Shown here in pieces: positions 1 through 5,965 of a DNA stretch of 6,754 bases. The notes under the pieces are model-generated. The model searched no databases and was not told where the DNA came from. It saw only the letters and a list, made by a program, of their open reading frames with translations. The number at the start of each line of letters is the position of its first letter. Position 1 is the stretch's first letter. The position numbers were made by a program, and so were the translations under genes. Source of the stretch: Betaproteobacteria bacterium TMED41 (GTDB taxonomy: Bacteria; Pseudomonadota; Gammaproteobacteria; Burkholderiales; Burkholderiaceae_A); contig NHCU01000044.1 of assembly GCA_002167365.1 (NCBI GenBank), positions 4,422-11,175 on the forward strand, in the 5' to 3' direction.

Positions 1-2
1 TG

Positions 3-188
3 GATCCGGATTTGATAGTGATTGGTGGTGGATTGAGCAATGAATCGACATTATATTCCTTAGGCATTGAAGCAGTAGAAAAATATGTTTTTTCCGAAAA
101 TTTTAAAACAATGATCGTTAAAAATAGTTTAGGAGACTCGGCAGGCGTAATTGGTGCAGCAATACTCGGGGGGAATTTAGTTTTTTAA
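3..188 (+). CDS. ROK-family sugar kinase, C-terminal fragment (5' end outside window)
   Basis: The last 61 residues of a protein that begins before the window. It opens with DPDLIVIGGGLSN and ends with LGDSAGVIGAA, the C-terminal pattern of ROK (repressor, ORF, kinase) family proteins, which phosphorylate sugars such as fructose, glucose or N-acetylhexosamines in the cytoplasm. From memory the fragment resembles the end of the E. coli Mak fructokinase (DPDVIVLGGGMSN, then HGDSSGVRGAA), so a hexokinase or fructokinase role is the best guess. The catalytic Asp, ATP loop and zinc-binding region lie outside the window, so substrate and activity cannot be judged. Its TAA stop lies inside the end of the opposite-strand permease gene, a 12-bp tail-to-tail overlap. 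Confidence 0.85.
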   Translation, partial: DPDLIVIGGGLSNESTLYSLGIEAVEKYVFSENFKTMIVKNSLGDSAGVIGAAILGGNLVF

Positions 189-983
189 ACGCCAGCCTGA
201 TGAAATTAAATAAATACATAATGTGCTCACGATAATTGCAGAGAGGTTGCATATGAACATACTTACCCAAGGAGTAACGTCTGAGACACCAAAAACTCCA
301 AATCGGAAACCATCAATTAAATAAAAAAACGGGTTAAAAAGACTTATACTTCTCCATCCGTCAGGAAGATTACTTGTTGAATAAAAAACACCTGCTAACA
401 GAGTTAATGGGTTAATTAGGAAGTTTTGAAATGCAGATATTTGATCGTATTTTTCAGCGTATATACCTGCGATGATTCCCAGACCCCCCATTAAAACGCA
501 AGACATTACAGCAAACCATAATGCCCATAAAGGATATTTTACAGGGGTTTGAACGACGAAAAGACAAAATAACCAAAGAACAATGCCACACGACAAACCT
601 CTGACAATTGAACCGCCTAAGTAACCTATAAACCATTGCCAAGGACGCATTGGCGATAGCATTAAAAAAATTAAATTTCCACTTATCTTACTTTGAGTCA
701 AACTTGAGCTGGAGTTAGAAAAAGCATTTTGTTGTAGCGTCATCATTACTAATCCAGGAACAAGAAAAGAAGAATATGTAACCCCTGGTAAAGGTTCTAG
801 TCTTCCATTCAACAGATACGAAAAAATGATTAAAAAAAGCAAAGATGAAATTACCGGAGCCAAAATAGTTTGAACCCATACTTTTCCAAACCTAAGAATT
901 TCTTTTTTTAAAAGAGCATATACAGCCCAATTTTCGTCACCTTTAAATTTTTTAATATAGGTCACTTTCGGTTTAGTTTTCAT
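177..983 (-). CDS. ABC-2 type transporter permease, YadH-like
   Basis: A 268-residue integral inner-membrane protein of the ABC-2 permease family, which forms the membrane channel of ATP-driven exporters. A cytoplasmic N-terminus carries EILRFGKVWVQT (28-39), an amphipathic lead-in typical of the family. Hydrophobic segments follow at about 39-60, 70-86, 120-145, 151-174, 185-203 and 240-261. The blocks FLVPGLVMM (73-81), GYLGGSIVRGL (120-130), LAGVFYS (196-202) and FNPFFYLIDGFRFGVFG (216-232) line up with E. coli YadH as I recall it (about 256 residues). The N-terminus is about 12 residues longer. The ATG lies inside the 3' end of pyrF, overlapping by 11 bp, and no clear Shine-Dalgarno precedes it, which suggests translational coupling. 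The usual ATPase gene (YadG type) is not on either side. The exported substrate cannot be deduced. Confidence 0.9.
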   Translation of the reverse strand: MKTKPKVTYIKKFKGDENWAVYALLKKEILRFGKVWVQTILAPVISSLLFLIIFSYLLNGRLEPLPGVTYSSFLVPGLVMMTLQQNAFSNSSSSLTQSKISGNLIFLMLSPMRPWQWFIGYLGGSIVRGLSCGIVLWLFCLFVVQTPVKYPLWALWFAVMSCVLMGGLGIIAGIYAEKYDQISAFQNFLINPLTLLAGVFYSTSNLPDGWRSISLFNPFFYLIDGFRFGVFGVSDVTPWVSMFICNLSAIIVSTLCIYLISSGWRLKN

Positions 984-1815
984 TGCTAGATTGTAGTTTA
1001 TTAATTTTATTATTTATTCTTTGTGCTTCATTTGATGCGGCAGCAGCCCAGGTTTCATTTTTAGAGGCAAAAATAATGGAACGAGAGGAATTAATAAGGA
1101 CATTCTTCGCGTCTATCGTTGATTTTATTACTTCTGATATTGAACCGCCCTGAGCGCCGACACCTGGGATCAAAAGAGGTAAATTTGGACATAATTTTCT
1201 TACAGTTTTAAGTTCCTCGGGGACTGTGGCGCCGACTACTAATCCAATTTGAAAATTTTTATTCCATTTGTCCCTTGCAATTGAGGCTATCTTTTCAAAT
1301 AGTCTTTCACCAGTTTCTAATCGCAAGTTTTGAATTTCATTAGCCCCTGGATTTGATGTTCTACATAAAATATACAAACCTTTGTCCCTTCGAGCGAGAA
1401 AAGGTGAAATGCTTTCCGTACCCATAAGAGGGTTTATTGTTGCTGCTTGAGCATTATATCGATCATATAATTCAGATACATAATGCTCTGCTGTAGATCC
1501 TATATCTCCTCTTTTTGCATCAATAATCAAAATATGGTCAGGAAAATTTTTTCTTATCCATTTAGAAATGATTTCTAGTACACTTTCACAACCTATTGAT
1601 GAAAACATTGCAATTTGAAGTTTAAAAGCGCAACAATGGGGAGCTGTAGATATTATCACCTGTTTACAAAACTTCTCTAATGTTTCTGCAGGATTAATTT
1701 TTGATTGCTTAATCATGGATTCTGGTAACTTATCTATGCAGGGGTCTATGCCAACACATAAAGAAGAGCTCCGCTTGATAATTGCCTCGTAAAGTTTTTC
1801 ATTAAATGGGATCAT
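973..1815 (-). CDS. pyrF: Orotidine 5'-phosphate decarboxylase, type 2 (long form)
   Basis: Catalyses the last step of UMP synthesis, decarboxylation of OMP to UMP, in the cytoplasm. The 280 residues form one TIM-barrel domain of the long type-2 family (usually about 270). Visible motifs are LCVGIDP (19-25), the catalytic DAKRGDIG block (D99, K101, D104), INPLMGTESISPFL (127-140), LCRTSNPGA (150-158), the phosphate-binding PGVGAQGG (217-224) and INSSR (241-245). One oddity is AFKLQIAMF (63-71), where the family normally has FKPQ; the Lys (K65) is kept but Pro is replaced by Leu. The ATG at 1815 is the first possible start and puts LCVGIDP where expected; only an A-rich stretch precedes it, with no clear Shine-Dalgarno. 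The gene begins 47 bp after the U-tract of the groL terminator, so it probably has its own promoter. It overlaps the downstream permease by 11 bp. Confidence 0.96.
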   Translation of the reverse strand: MIPFNEKLYEAIIKRSSSLCVGIDPCIDKLPESMIKQSKINPAETLEKFCKQVIISTAPHCCAFKLQIAMFSSIGCESVLEIISKWIRKNFPDHILIIDAKRGDIGSTAEHYVSELYDRYNAQAATINPLMGTESISPFLARRDKGLYILCRTSNPGANEIQNLRLETGERLFEKIASIARDKWNKNFQIGLVVGATVPEELKTVRKLCPNLPLLIPGVGAQGGSISEVIKSTIDAKNVLINSSRSIIFASKNETWAAAASNEAQRINNKINKLQSSNEN

Positions 1816-1849
1816 TTTTTAATACATTTATTGGTTTTTTAATTGAGTC

Positions 1850-1878
1850 TATATAAATACTAAAAAAAAAGGCTCCAA
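1850..1878 (-). promoter_or_regulatory. Possible pyrF promoter overlapping the groL terminator
   Basis: On the minus strand TTGGAG (1873-1878) and TATATA (1850-1855) are separated by exactly 17 nt, giving a weak sigma-70-like pair upstream of pyrF. The match to consensus is only 3 of 6 for the -35 and 4 of 6 for the -10, and the -35 sits within the terminator stem. Spacing and position support it; the sequences alone would not. Confidence 0.3.
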
Positions 1879-1890
1879 AATATTGAAGCC
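1862..1890 (-). terminator. Rho-independent terminator of groES-groL
   Basis: Read on the minus strand, GGCTTCAA (1890-1883), a 4-nt loop and TTGGAGCC (1878-1871) form an 8-bp stem with one G-U pair, followed at once by nine T (1870-1862). The hairpin begins 37 nt past the groL stop codon. This is a textbook intrinsic terminator and should separate the chaperonin operon from pyrF. Confidence 0.9.
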
Positions 1891-1927
1891 CTTTAAAGAT
1901 GTGTTGATATGGATTGGACAAGTATAA

Positions 1928-3604
1928 TTACATTCCCATACCACCCATACCACCCATACCACCCATACCACCCATACCACCCATACCACCCATACCTTCC
2001 ATACCACCCGGTGCTTCAGAATTTTTTTCCTCAACAAGTTCTGAAATCATGGCTTCGGTAGTAAGCATTAGTCCGGCTATAGATGCAGCATTTTGAATTG
2101 CAGTTCGAGTAACCTTTGTTGGATCAACAACACCCATAGAAACTAAGTCACCATACTCACCAGTTGCGGCGTTATATCCCTCATTACCTTTTAAGTCCAA
2201 AACTTTGTTAACCACAACGCTAGGTTCATCACCACTATTGTAAACAATTTGGCGGAGAGGTTCTTCAATTGAACGCATAACAATTTGGACACCAGCGTCT
2301 TGATCTGCATTATCACCTTTAACTTTCGTGGTCACCTTAACTCTCATAAAAGCAACCCCTCCACCGGCAACAATCCCTTCTTCTACTGCGGCCCTTGTCG
2401 CGTGCAATGCATCTTCAACTCTTGCTTTTTTTTCTTTCATTTCTACTTCAGTAGCCGCACCCACCTTGATTACTGCAACACCACCAGCAAGTTTGGCTAC
2501 TCTTTCTTGCAATTTTTCTTTATCGTAATCACTGGTTGCTTCATCGATTTGCACTCTAATTTGTTTAACTCGGGCCTCAATATTTTTAGTTTCGCCTTCA
2601 CCATCGATAATTGTGGAGTTTTCTTTACCAATTTCCACTCTGGCACAACCCCCTAATTGATCCAATGATGTTTTTTCCAAAGTCATTCCAGTTTCTTCAG
2701 AAATCACTGTACCACCGGTCAAGATAGCCATGTCCTCTAACATAGCCTTCCTTCTATCACCAAAACCAGGAGCTTTTACAGCACAAGTTTTTAAAATGCC
2801 CCTAATATTATTGACAACGAGGGTGGCTAATGCTTCTCCCTCTACGTCTTCGGAAACAATTAAAAGAGGTCTTCCAGCTTTAGCTGCCGCCTCTAAAACA
2901 GGTAGTAAATCTTTGATGTTAGAAATTTTCTTGTCATGTAAGAGAATGTAAGGATTCTCCAAAACAGTAACTTGTTTATCATGATTATTAATGAAGTAAG
3001 GGGATAAATAACCTCTGTCAAACTGCATTCCTTCAACAACATCGAGTTCATTAGAAAGAGATTTCCCATCCTCAACAGTGATCACACCTTCTTTCCCTAC
3101 CTTTTCCATAGACTGGGAAATAATATCCCCAATTTCTTGATCAGAATTGGCTGAAATAGATCCTACTTGAGCAATTTCTTTGGTAGTGGTGCAGGGTTTA
3201 CTAATTTTTTTAAGTTCGTCAACAATTGCAGTCACTGCTTTATCAATCCCACGTTTCAAATCCATCGGATTCATACCTGCCGCCACGAACTTCATTCCCT
3301 CTCTTACGATGCTCTGTGCCAAAACGGTAGCTGTTGTTGTACCGTCTCCAGCATTATCAGAAGTTTTGGATGCAACTTCTTTAACCATTTGAGCACCCAT
3401 ATTTTCAAATTTATCTTTCAGTTCAATTTCTTTTGCAACTGACACTCCATCTTTGGTAACAGTAGGAGCTCCGAAAGACCTCTCAAGCACTACGTTCCTT
3501 CCTTTGGGACCTAGTGTTACTTTAACGGCATTGGCGAGTAAATTGACTCCCGTAACCATTTTTGCTCTAGCATCGTCGCTAAATAAAACATGTTTTGCTG
3601 CCAT
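1928..3604 (-). CDS. groL: Chaperonin GroEL (60 kDa, Cpn60)
   Basis: Subunit of the double-ring, ATP-driven folding chamber in the cytoplasm that works with GroES. The 558 residues align over the full length: equatorial LGPKGRNVV (31-39), D52 in TKDGVSVAKEI, GDGTTT (86-91) with D87, and the catalytic D398 in VEDALHATRA, all at the same numbers as in E. coli from memory. The apical domain includes FDRGYLSPYF (195-204). After VEEKNSEAPGGMEGM comes a run of six GGM units and a final GM, longer than the roughly four GGM units of E. coli (548 residues). The ATG is set by AAGGAG (3615-3620) at a 10-nt spacing. It lies 29 nt after groES in the same operon, so heat-shock control through the upstream CIRCE should cover both genes. 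A strong terminator follows. Confidence 0.99.
   Translation of the reverse strand: MAAKHVLFSDDARAKMVTGVNLLANAVKVTLGPKGRNVVLERSFGAPTVTKDGVSVAKEIELKDKFENMGAQMVKEVASKTSDNAGDGTTTATVLAQSIVREGMKFVAAGMNPMDLKRGIDKAVTAIVDELKKISKPCTTTKEIAQVGSISANSDQEIGDIISQSMEKVGKEGVITVEDGKSLSNELDVVEGMQFDRGYLSPYFINNHDKQVTVLENPYILLHDKKISNIKDLLPVLEAAAKAGRPLLIVSEDVEGEALATLVVNNIRGILKTCAVKAPGFGDRRKAMLEDMAILTGGTVISEETGMTLEKTSLDQLGGCARVEIGKENSTIIDGEGETKNIEARVKQIRVQIDEATSDYDKEKLQERVAKLAGGVAVIKVGAATEVEMKEKKARVEDALHATRAAVEEGIVAGGGVAFMRVKVTTKVKGDNADQDAGVQIVMRSIEEPLRQIVYNSGDEPSVVVNKVLDLKGNEGYNAATGEYGDLVSMGVVDPTKVTRTAIQNAASIAGLMLTTEAMISELVEEKNSEAPGGMEGMGGMGGMGGMGGMGGMGGMGM
1940..1993 (-). repeat. Six tandem 9-bp units coding the GroEL GGM tail
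   Basis: Six identical back-to-back copies of ACCACCCAT on the plus strand read as GGM codons of groL on the minus strand. Related, imperfect units flank the array (an EGM unit at 1994-2002 and a GM unit at 1934-1939). Identity extends to third codon positions, so the array is recent or prone to slippage rather than only protein-level conservation. Confidence 0.97.
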
Positions 3605-3633
3605 TTTAATTATTCTCCTTGATACAAATGAAT

Positions 3634-3924
3634 CTAACCTTCAATGATGGCCATTATATCGTCTTCTCTAAGTACAAGAAGTTCGTCTCCATCAACCTTA
3701 ACTGTTTGTCCTGAGTACTTACCAAACAAAACTTTATTTCCAACTGATACATCCACTGGTCTGGTTTTTCCATCATCAAGTATCTTCCCATTTCCGACAG
3801 CTACAATTTCACCCTGATCAGGTTTCTCAGCAGCATTGTCAGGAATCACTATTCCAGATTCGGTGGTACGCTCATTATCAAGCCTTTTAACTACAATCCG
3901 ATCATGCAGGGGACGCAATTTCAT
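3634..3924 (-). CDS. groES: Co-chaperonin GroES (10 kDa, Cpn10)
   Basis: Forms the seven-subunit lid of the GroEL folding chamber in the cytoplasm. The 96 residues start MKLRPLHDR, the usual N-terminus, and match the usual length of about 95-97. The mobile loop, which docks on GroEL, spans about residues 16-36 with its hydrophobic tripeptide IVI at 25-27. EKPDQGEIVAVG (33-44), VLFGKYSGQTVKVDG and ELLVLREDDIMAII are family blocks; the last two look betaproteobacterial. The reading frame is open 13 codons further upstream (to 3963), but that start would lie inside the CIRCE operator and lacks homology; GGAG 9 nt before 3924 supports the chosen start. First gene of the groES-groL operon, with groL 29 nt downstream. 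Confidence 0.98.
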   Translation of the reverse strand: MKLRPLHDRIVVKRLDNERTTESGIVIPDNAAEKPDQGEIVAVGNGKILDDGKTRPVDVSVGNKVLFGKYSGQTVKVDGDELLVLREDDIMAIIEG

Positions 3925-3933
3925 AAAAACACG

Positions 3934-3937
3934 CTCC
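3934..3937 (-). promoter_or_regulatory. Ribosome binding site of groES
   Basis: GGAG on the minus strand, 9 nt before the ATG at 3924. It decides the groES start in favour of MKLRPLHDR over the longer open frame beginning at 3963. Confidence 0.85.
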
Positions 3938-3956
3938 AAAAAAAAGTTAAAAAAAG

Positions 3957-3983
3957 TTAGCACTCACAAACAATGAGTGCTAA
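3957..3983 (-). promoter_or_regulatory. CIRCE operator (HrcA binding site) of groES-groL
   Basis: TTAGCACTC (3957-3965), a 9-nt spacer and GAGTGCTAA (3975-3983) form a perfect inverted repeat identical to the known CIRCE consensus, including the N9 spacer. CIRCE is bound by the repressor HrcA, which needs GroEL to stay active, so the operon is expected to be repressed until unfolded protein titrates GroEL. It lies in the 5' leader region, 32 bp before the groES ATG. hrcA itself is not in the window. Confidence 0.97.
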
Positions 3984-4017
3984 TTATTAGGTTAGGTTGA
4001 AGCTTTAGAAAATCAAG
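3983..4017 (-). promoter_or_regulatory. Candidate groES promoter region
   Basis: Two weak readings are possible on the minus strand. TAATAAT (3989-3983) abuts CIRCE and could be a sigma-70-type -10, but its -35 is poor. CTTGAT (4017-4012), 15 nt and CCTAACCT (3996-3989) partly resemble the sigma-32 heat-shock pattern (CTTGAA and CCCCATnT), with a good -35 and a poor -10. Position just upstream of the operator supports a promoter here; the sequence does not settle which sigma factor is used. Confidence 0.4.
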
Positions 4018-4068
4018 AGTTTTAAAAAAAAAAACCGGAAAAAAAATAATTAGGCTCAAAAGTTAGGA

Positions 4069-4326
4069 TTAGGCAAAGAATTTACCTTGTTTTTCAATAA
4101 CTGTCTGGCATTCTATGCATCGGATTTTTCCAAGCTTGAGCCTTGCAGCAGGAATACCTTCTGCACATTCGATGCAGTGAATTCCATCAAAATCCGGATC
4201 TGTCTCCGGAGCTGTTTTTCTTCTTGCAATTTCTAAAGCGTCCTCGTTAAATTGAGCTTCAATTGCAGAAGCTCTGTCACTTTCGTCAGTAAGTTCAAAA
4301 AAATTTTCATTCTTTTCAAGTGCCAC
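4069..4326 (-). CDS. TraR/DksA-family C4 zinc-finger protein, short form
   Basis: An 85-residue protein of the DksA/TraR family, whose members bind in the RNA polymerase secondary channel and alter promoter response. Four cysteines form a C4 zinc finger: CIEC (51-54) and CIEC (70-73), with GIPAARLKLGKIR between them. The end, ECQTVIEKQGKFFA, resembles TraR from the F plasmid as I recall it. Near the N-terminus DESDRA (14-19) matches the DxxDxA tip motif of DksA and TraR, followed by a helix-like stretch (20-37). The long first coiled-coil arm of full DksA (about 150 residues) is absent, so it is TraR-like. The start is GTG at 4326, fixed by AAAGGAG 7 nt upstream. Monocistronic, divergent from the carboxypeptidase gene. 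Polymerase binding is inferred; a YbiI-like protein of unknown role is the alternative. Confidence 0.9.
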   Translation of the reverse strand: MALEKNENFFELTDESDRASAIEAQFNEDALEIARRKTAPETDPDFDGIHCIECAEGIPAARLKLGKIRCIECQTVIEKQGKFFA

Positions 4327-4333
4327 TTAAATT

Positions 4334-4340
4334 CTCCTTT
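4334..4340 (-). promoter_or_regulatory. Ribosome binding site of the dksA-like gene
   Basis: AAAGGAG on the minus strand ends 7 nt before the GTG at 4326. It is the strongest Shine-Dalgarno in the window and supports the GTG start; the ATG at 4342-4340 overlaps it and is out of frame. Confidence 0.85.
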
Positions 4341-4354
4341 CATACACCACTAAT

Positions 4355-4360
4355 ATTATA
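4355..4360 (-). promoter_or_regulatory. -10 box of the dksA-like gene promoter
   Basis: A perfect TATAAT on the minus strand, 28 nt before the GTG start. That leaves room for a short leader carrying the ribosome binding site. No good -35 is seen at 16-18 nt upstream, so the promoter may need an activator or rely on the -10. Confidence 0.5.
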
Positions 4361-4517
4361 TACTTTGAAATCATTACATCGATAAGACATAACCCTAAGA
4401 AAGCTGAATATTAATAACAACAATTATGATACATTTACTAACAGACACGAAGTCTAACATTTAGTTTTTTTTTGATAAATATTTTTTTGAAAAAAAACAA
4501 AATTTATTTTTAAAAAC

Positions 4518-5942
4518 ATGTCTAGATTTTTTTTTAAATTTTTTTCTAAAATTATAATTTTACTGTGTTTTTTGGCTCCTGGACTAGGCTTCAGTTCAGA
4601 TTTCAATAAAATTTTAAATGATTTCAAAAAACTTGGTATTCCGAAGGAATCCATTGGAATTTCCATAACCAAAGCACCAACTCAAATTTATCCTGTAAAA
4701 ACAGAAAACTTTGGTATTAACCAGAATTTACCTTTCAATCCAGCTTCAGTAGTCAAACTTGTCACAACCCGAGTAGCACTTGATTTAATGGGTGGAAATC
4801 ACAGATTTGAAACAACCCTAACTACAAATGGGGAGGTAATAAATGGAGTACTTAATGCAGATGTTTTTATTACTGGTGGCGGAGACCCTAAGCTAGTTAT
4901 TGAAGATATTGAGCAAATAGTAACTAAATTGAGAGATTCGGGATTAAACGAGATAAATGGTAATTGGATAGTTGATGACTCTTTGTTTGGAGAATCTGAA
5001 ATCAATCCATCCAATTTTGACGGTCAACCATTTAAGCCCTACAATGTGGGACCCAATGCGGCAATGGTAAATTTTAAATCCTCTCAAGTCATTATCAGGA
5101 ATTTTCATAAAAGACGTGTCAGTATTATGCTTAAGCCAGAGCTGGCAGGGGTAAGAATTAAAAATAATTTAAAAAAAATCAGGGGTGGCTGCAATAAAAA
5201 TTTGATCTCCACAAGATTAAACAATGGAGTTTTGAGAGTTTTTGGTAAGTTTGGGAGGAAATGCAAGAAACATAGTTTTTATGTAAGTTTAATGAATCAC
5301 CACCAATTTGGTTTTTCAGTCTTTAAAAAAGCTTGGAACAAATCTGGGGGAAAATTTACTGGCTCAGTCTTCAAAGGAAAAACTCCAGAAAATTCTAAAT
5401 TGTTAGTGAAGTGGAAATCACCAAGACCACTCATTGAATTGATAAAAGATATCAATTCAATGAGCAACAATCCAATGGCTAGAACTCTTTTTTTAAATTT
5501 GTCAGCTAGAACTTCTAAGCAAGCTTCGATTGAAAAATCTAAAAAAGTTGTTCAGAAATGGCTGAGTGAAAGAAATTTTGCCTTCCCTGAAATGATTATT
5601 CATAATGGCTCTGGCCTCAGCCGAGAAGTGAGGATTACATCTCATAATTTGACAAGTTTGCTCATAGATGCCCTTGGGGATTCCAATGCATTCGATTGGA
5701 TTTGCACTCTCCCTATGGTAGGTTTGGAGGGAACAGTGAGTAAACGCTTCAAAAATAAACCAATTGTTGGAAACGCTTGGCTTAAAACCGGAAGTTTGAA
5801 AGGAGTCCAAGCTTATAGCGGATATATCAGAACAGTTAAAAAAAATTGGTTTGTGCTTACTATTCTAATAAATGATGAATTTGCAGAAAAAGCAAAAAAG
5901 ACAATGGATAGTTTGGTAGAGTGGGTTTACTTTAACAAATAG
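4518..5942 (+). CDS. dacB: D-alanyl-D-alanine carboxypeptidase/endopeptidase, PBP4 type (peptidase S13)
   Basis: A periplasmic low-molecular-weight penicillin-binding protein that removes the terminal D-Ala of peptidoglycan stem peptides and can cut cross-links. The 474 residues match E. coli DacB (about 477). A basic start and hydrophobic core (11-24) form a Sec signal peptide, cleaved probably near 24-27. All three serine-penicillin-recognition motifs are present: SVVK (77-80, nucleophile S77), SNN (316-318) and KTG (423-425). The long insert between the first two motifs is typical of class C PBPs; C225 and C249 within it could form a disulfide. HNGSGLSR (362-369) is another family block. 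The first ATG is used, with no Shine-Dalgarno but a very AT-rich leader (4464-4517). TATGAT (4425-4430) is a possible -10 without a good -35. The transglycosylase gene follows after 23 bp, so they are probably cotranscribed. Confidence 0.95.
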   Translation: MSRFFFKFFSKIIILLCFLAPGLGFSSDFNKILNDFKKLGIPKESIGISITKAPTQIYPVKTENFGINQNLPFNPASVVKLVTTRVALDLMGGNHRFETTLTTNGEVINGVLNADVFITGGGDPKLVIEDIEQIVTKLRDSGLNEINGNWIVDDSLFGESEINPSNFDGQPFKPYNVGPNAAMVNFKSSQVIIRNFHKRRVSIMLKPELAGVRIKNNLKKIRGGCNKNLISTRLNNGVLRVFGKFGRKCKKHSFYVSLMNHHQFGFSVFKKAWNKSGGKFTGSVFKGKTPENSKLLVKWKSPRPLIELIKDINSMSNNPMARTLFLNLSARTSKQASIEKSKKVVQKWLSERNFAFPEMIIHNGSGLSREVRITSHNLTSLLIDALGDSNAFDWICTLPMVGLEGTVSKRFKNKPIVGNAWLKTGSLKGVQAYSGYIRTVKKNWFVLTILINDEFAEKAKKTMDSLVEWVYFNK

Positions 5943-5965
5943 CGAATAACATTAGTATTAAATTT

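Noticed and set aside
454..642. Minus-strand 62-codon frame inside the permease gene
   Set aside because: It is a shadow frame within a well-supported membrane protein gene, with no recognisable protein character.
1937..2008. Short tandem array as a possible CRISPR or regulatory iteron set
   Set aside because: The units are 9 bp, contiguous without spacers and in frame with the GGM tail of GroEL.
1914..2096. Plus-strand open frame giving a Pro-Pro-Ile repeat protein, and a minus-strand Val-Trp-Val repeat frame over the same bases (1849-2037)
   Set aside because: Both are readings of the groL GGM repeat in other frames; groL is certain here.
2285..3647. Several open frames antisense to groL (for example 2285-2656, 3167-3442, 3453-3647)
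   Set aside because: They lie fully or almost fully over a highly conserved gene, show no family motifs and follow from its codon bias.
3925..3963. Longer groES starting at 3963 with 13 extra N-terminal residues
   Set aside because: The extra start lies inside the CIRCE operator, the added residues match nothing in GroES, and GGAG supports the start at 3924.
4021..4068. Terminator after the dksA-like gene
   Set aside because: On the minus strand there are two long T runs but no inverted repeat before them; only direct repeats are seen.
4443..4455. AGAC-ACGAA-GTCT hairpin upstream of dacB with T runs after it
   Set aside because: A 4-bp stem is too short, and the T run begins well after it, so it is not a credible terminator or operator.
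5502..5810. Minus-strand 102-codon frame antisense to dacB
   Set aside because: It covers the conserved SGLSR and KTG coding region of dacB on the other strand and has no ribosome binding site or motif of its own.
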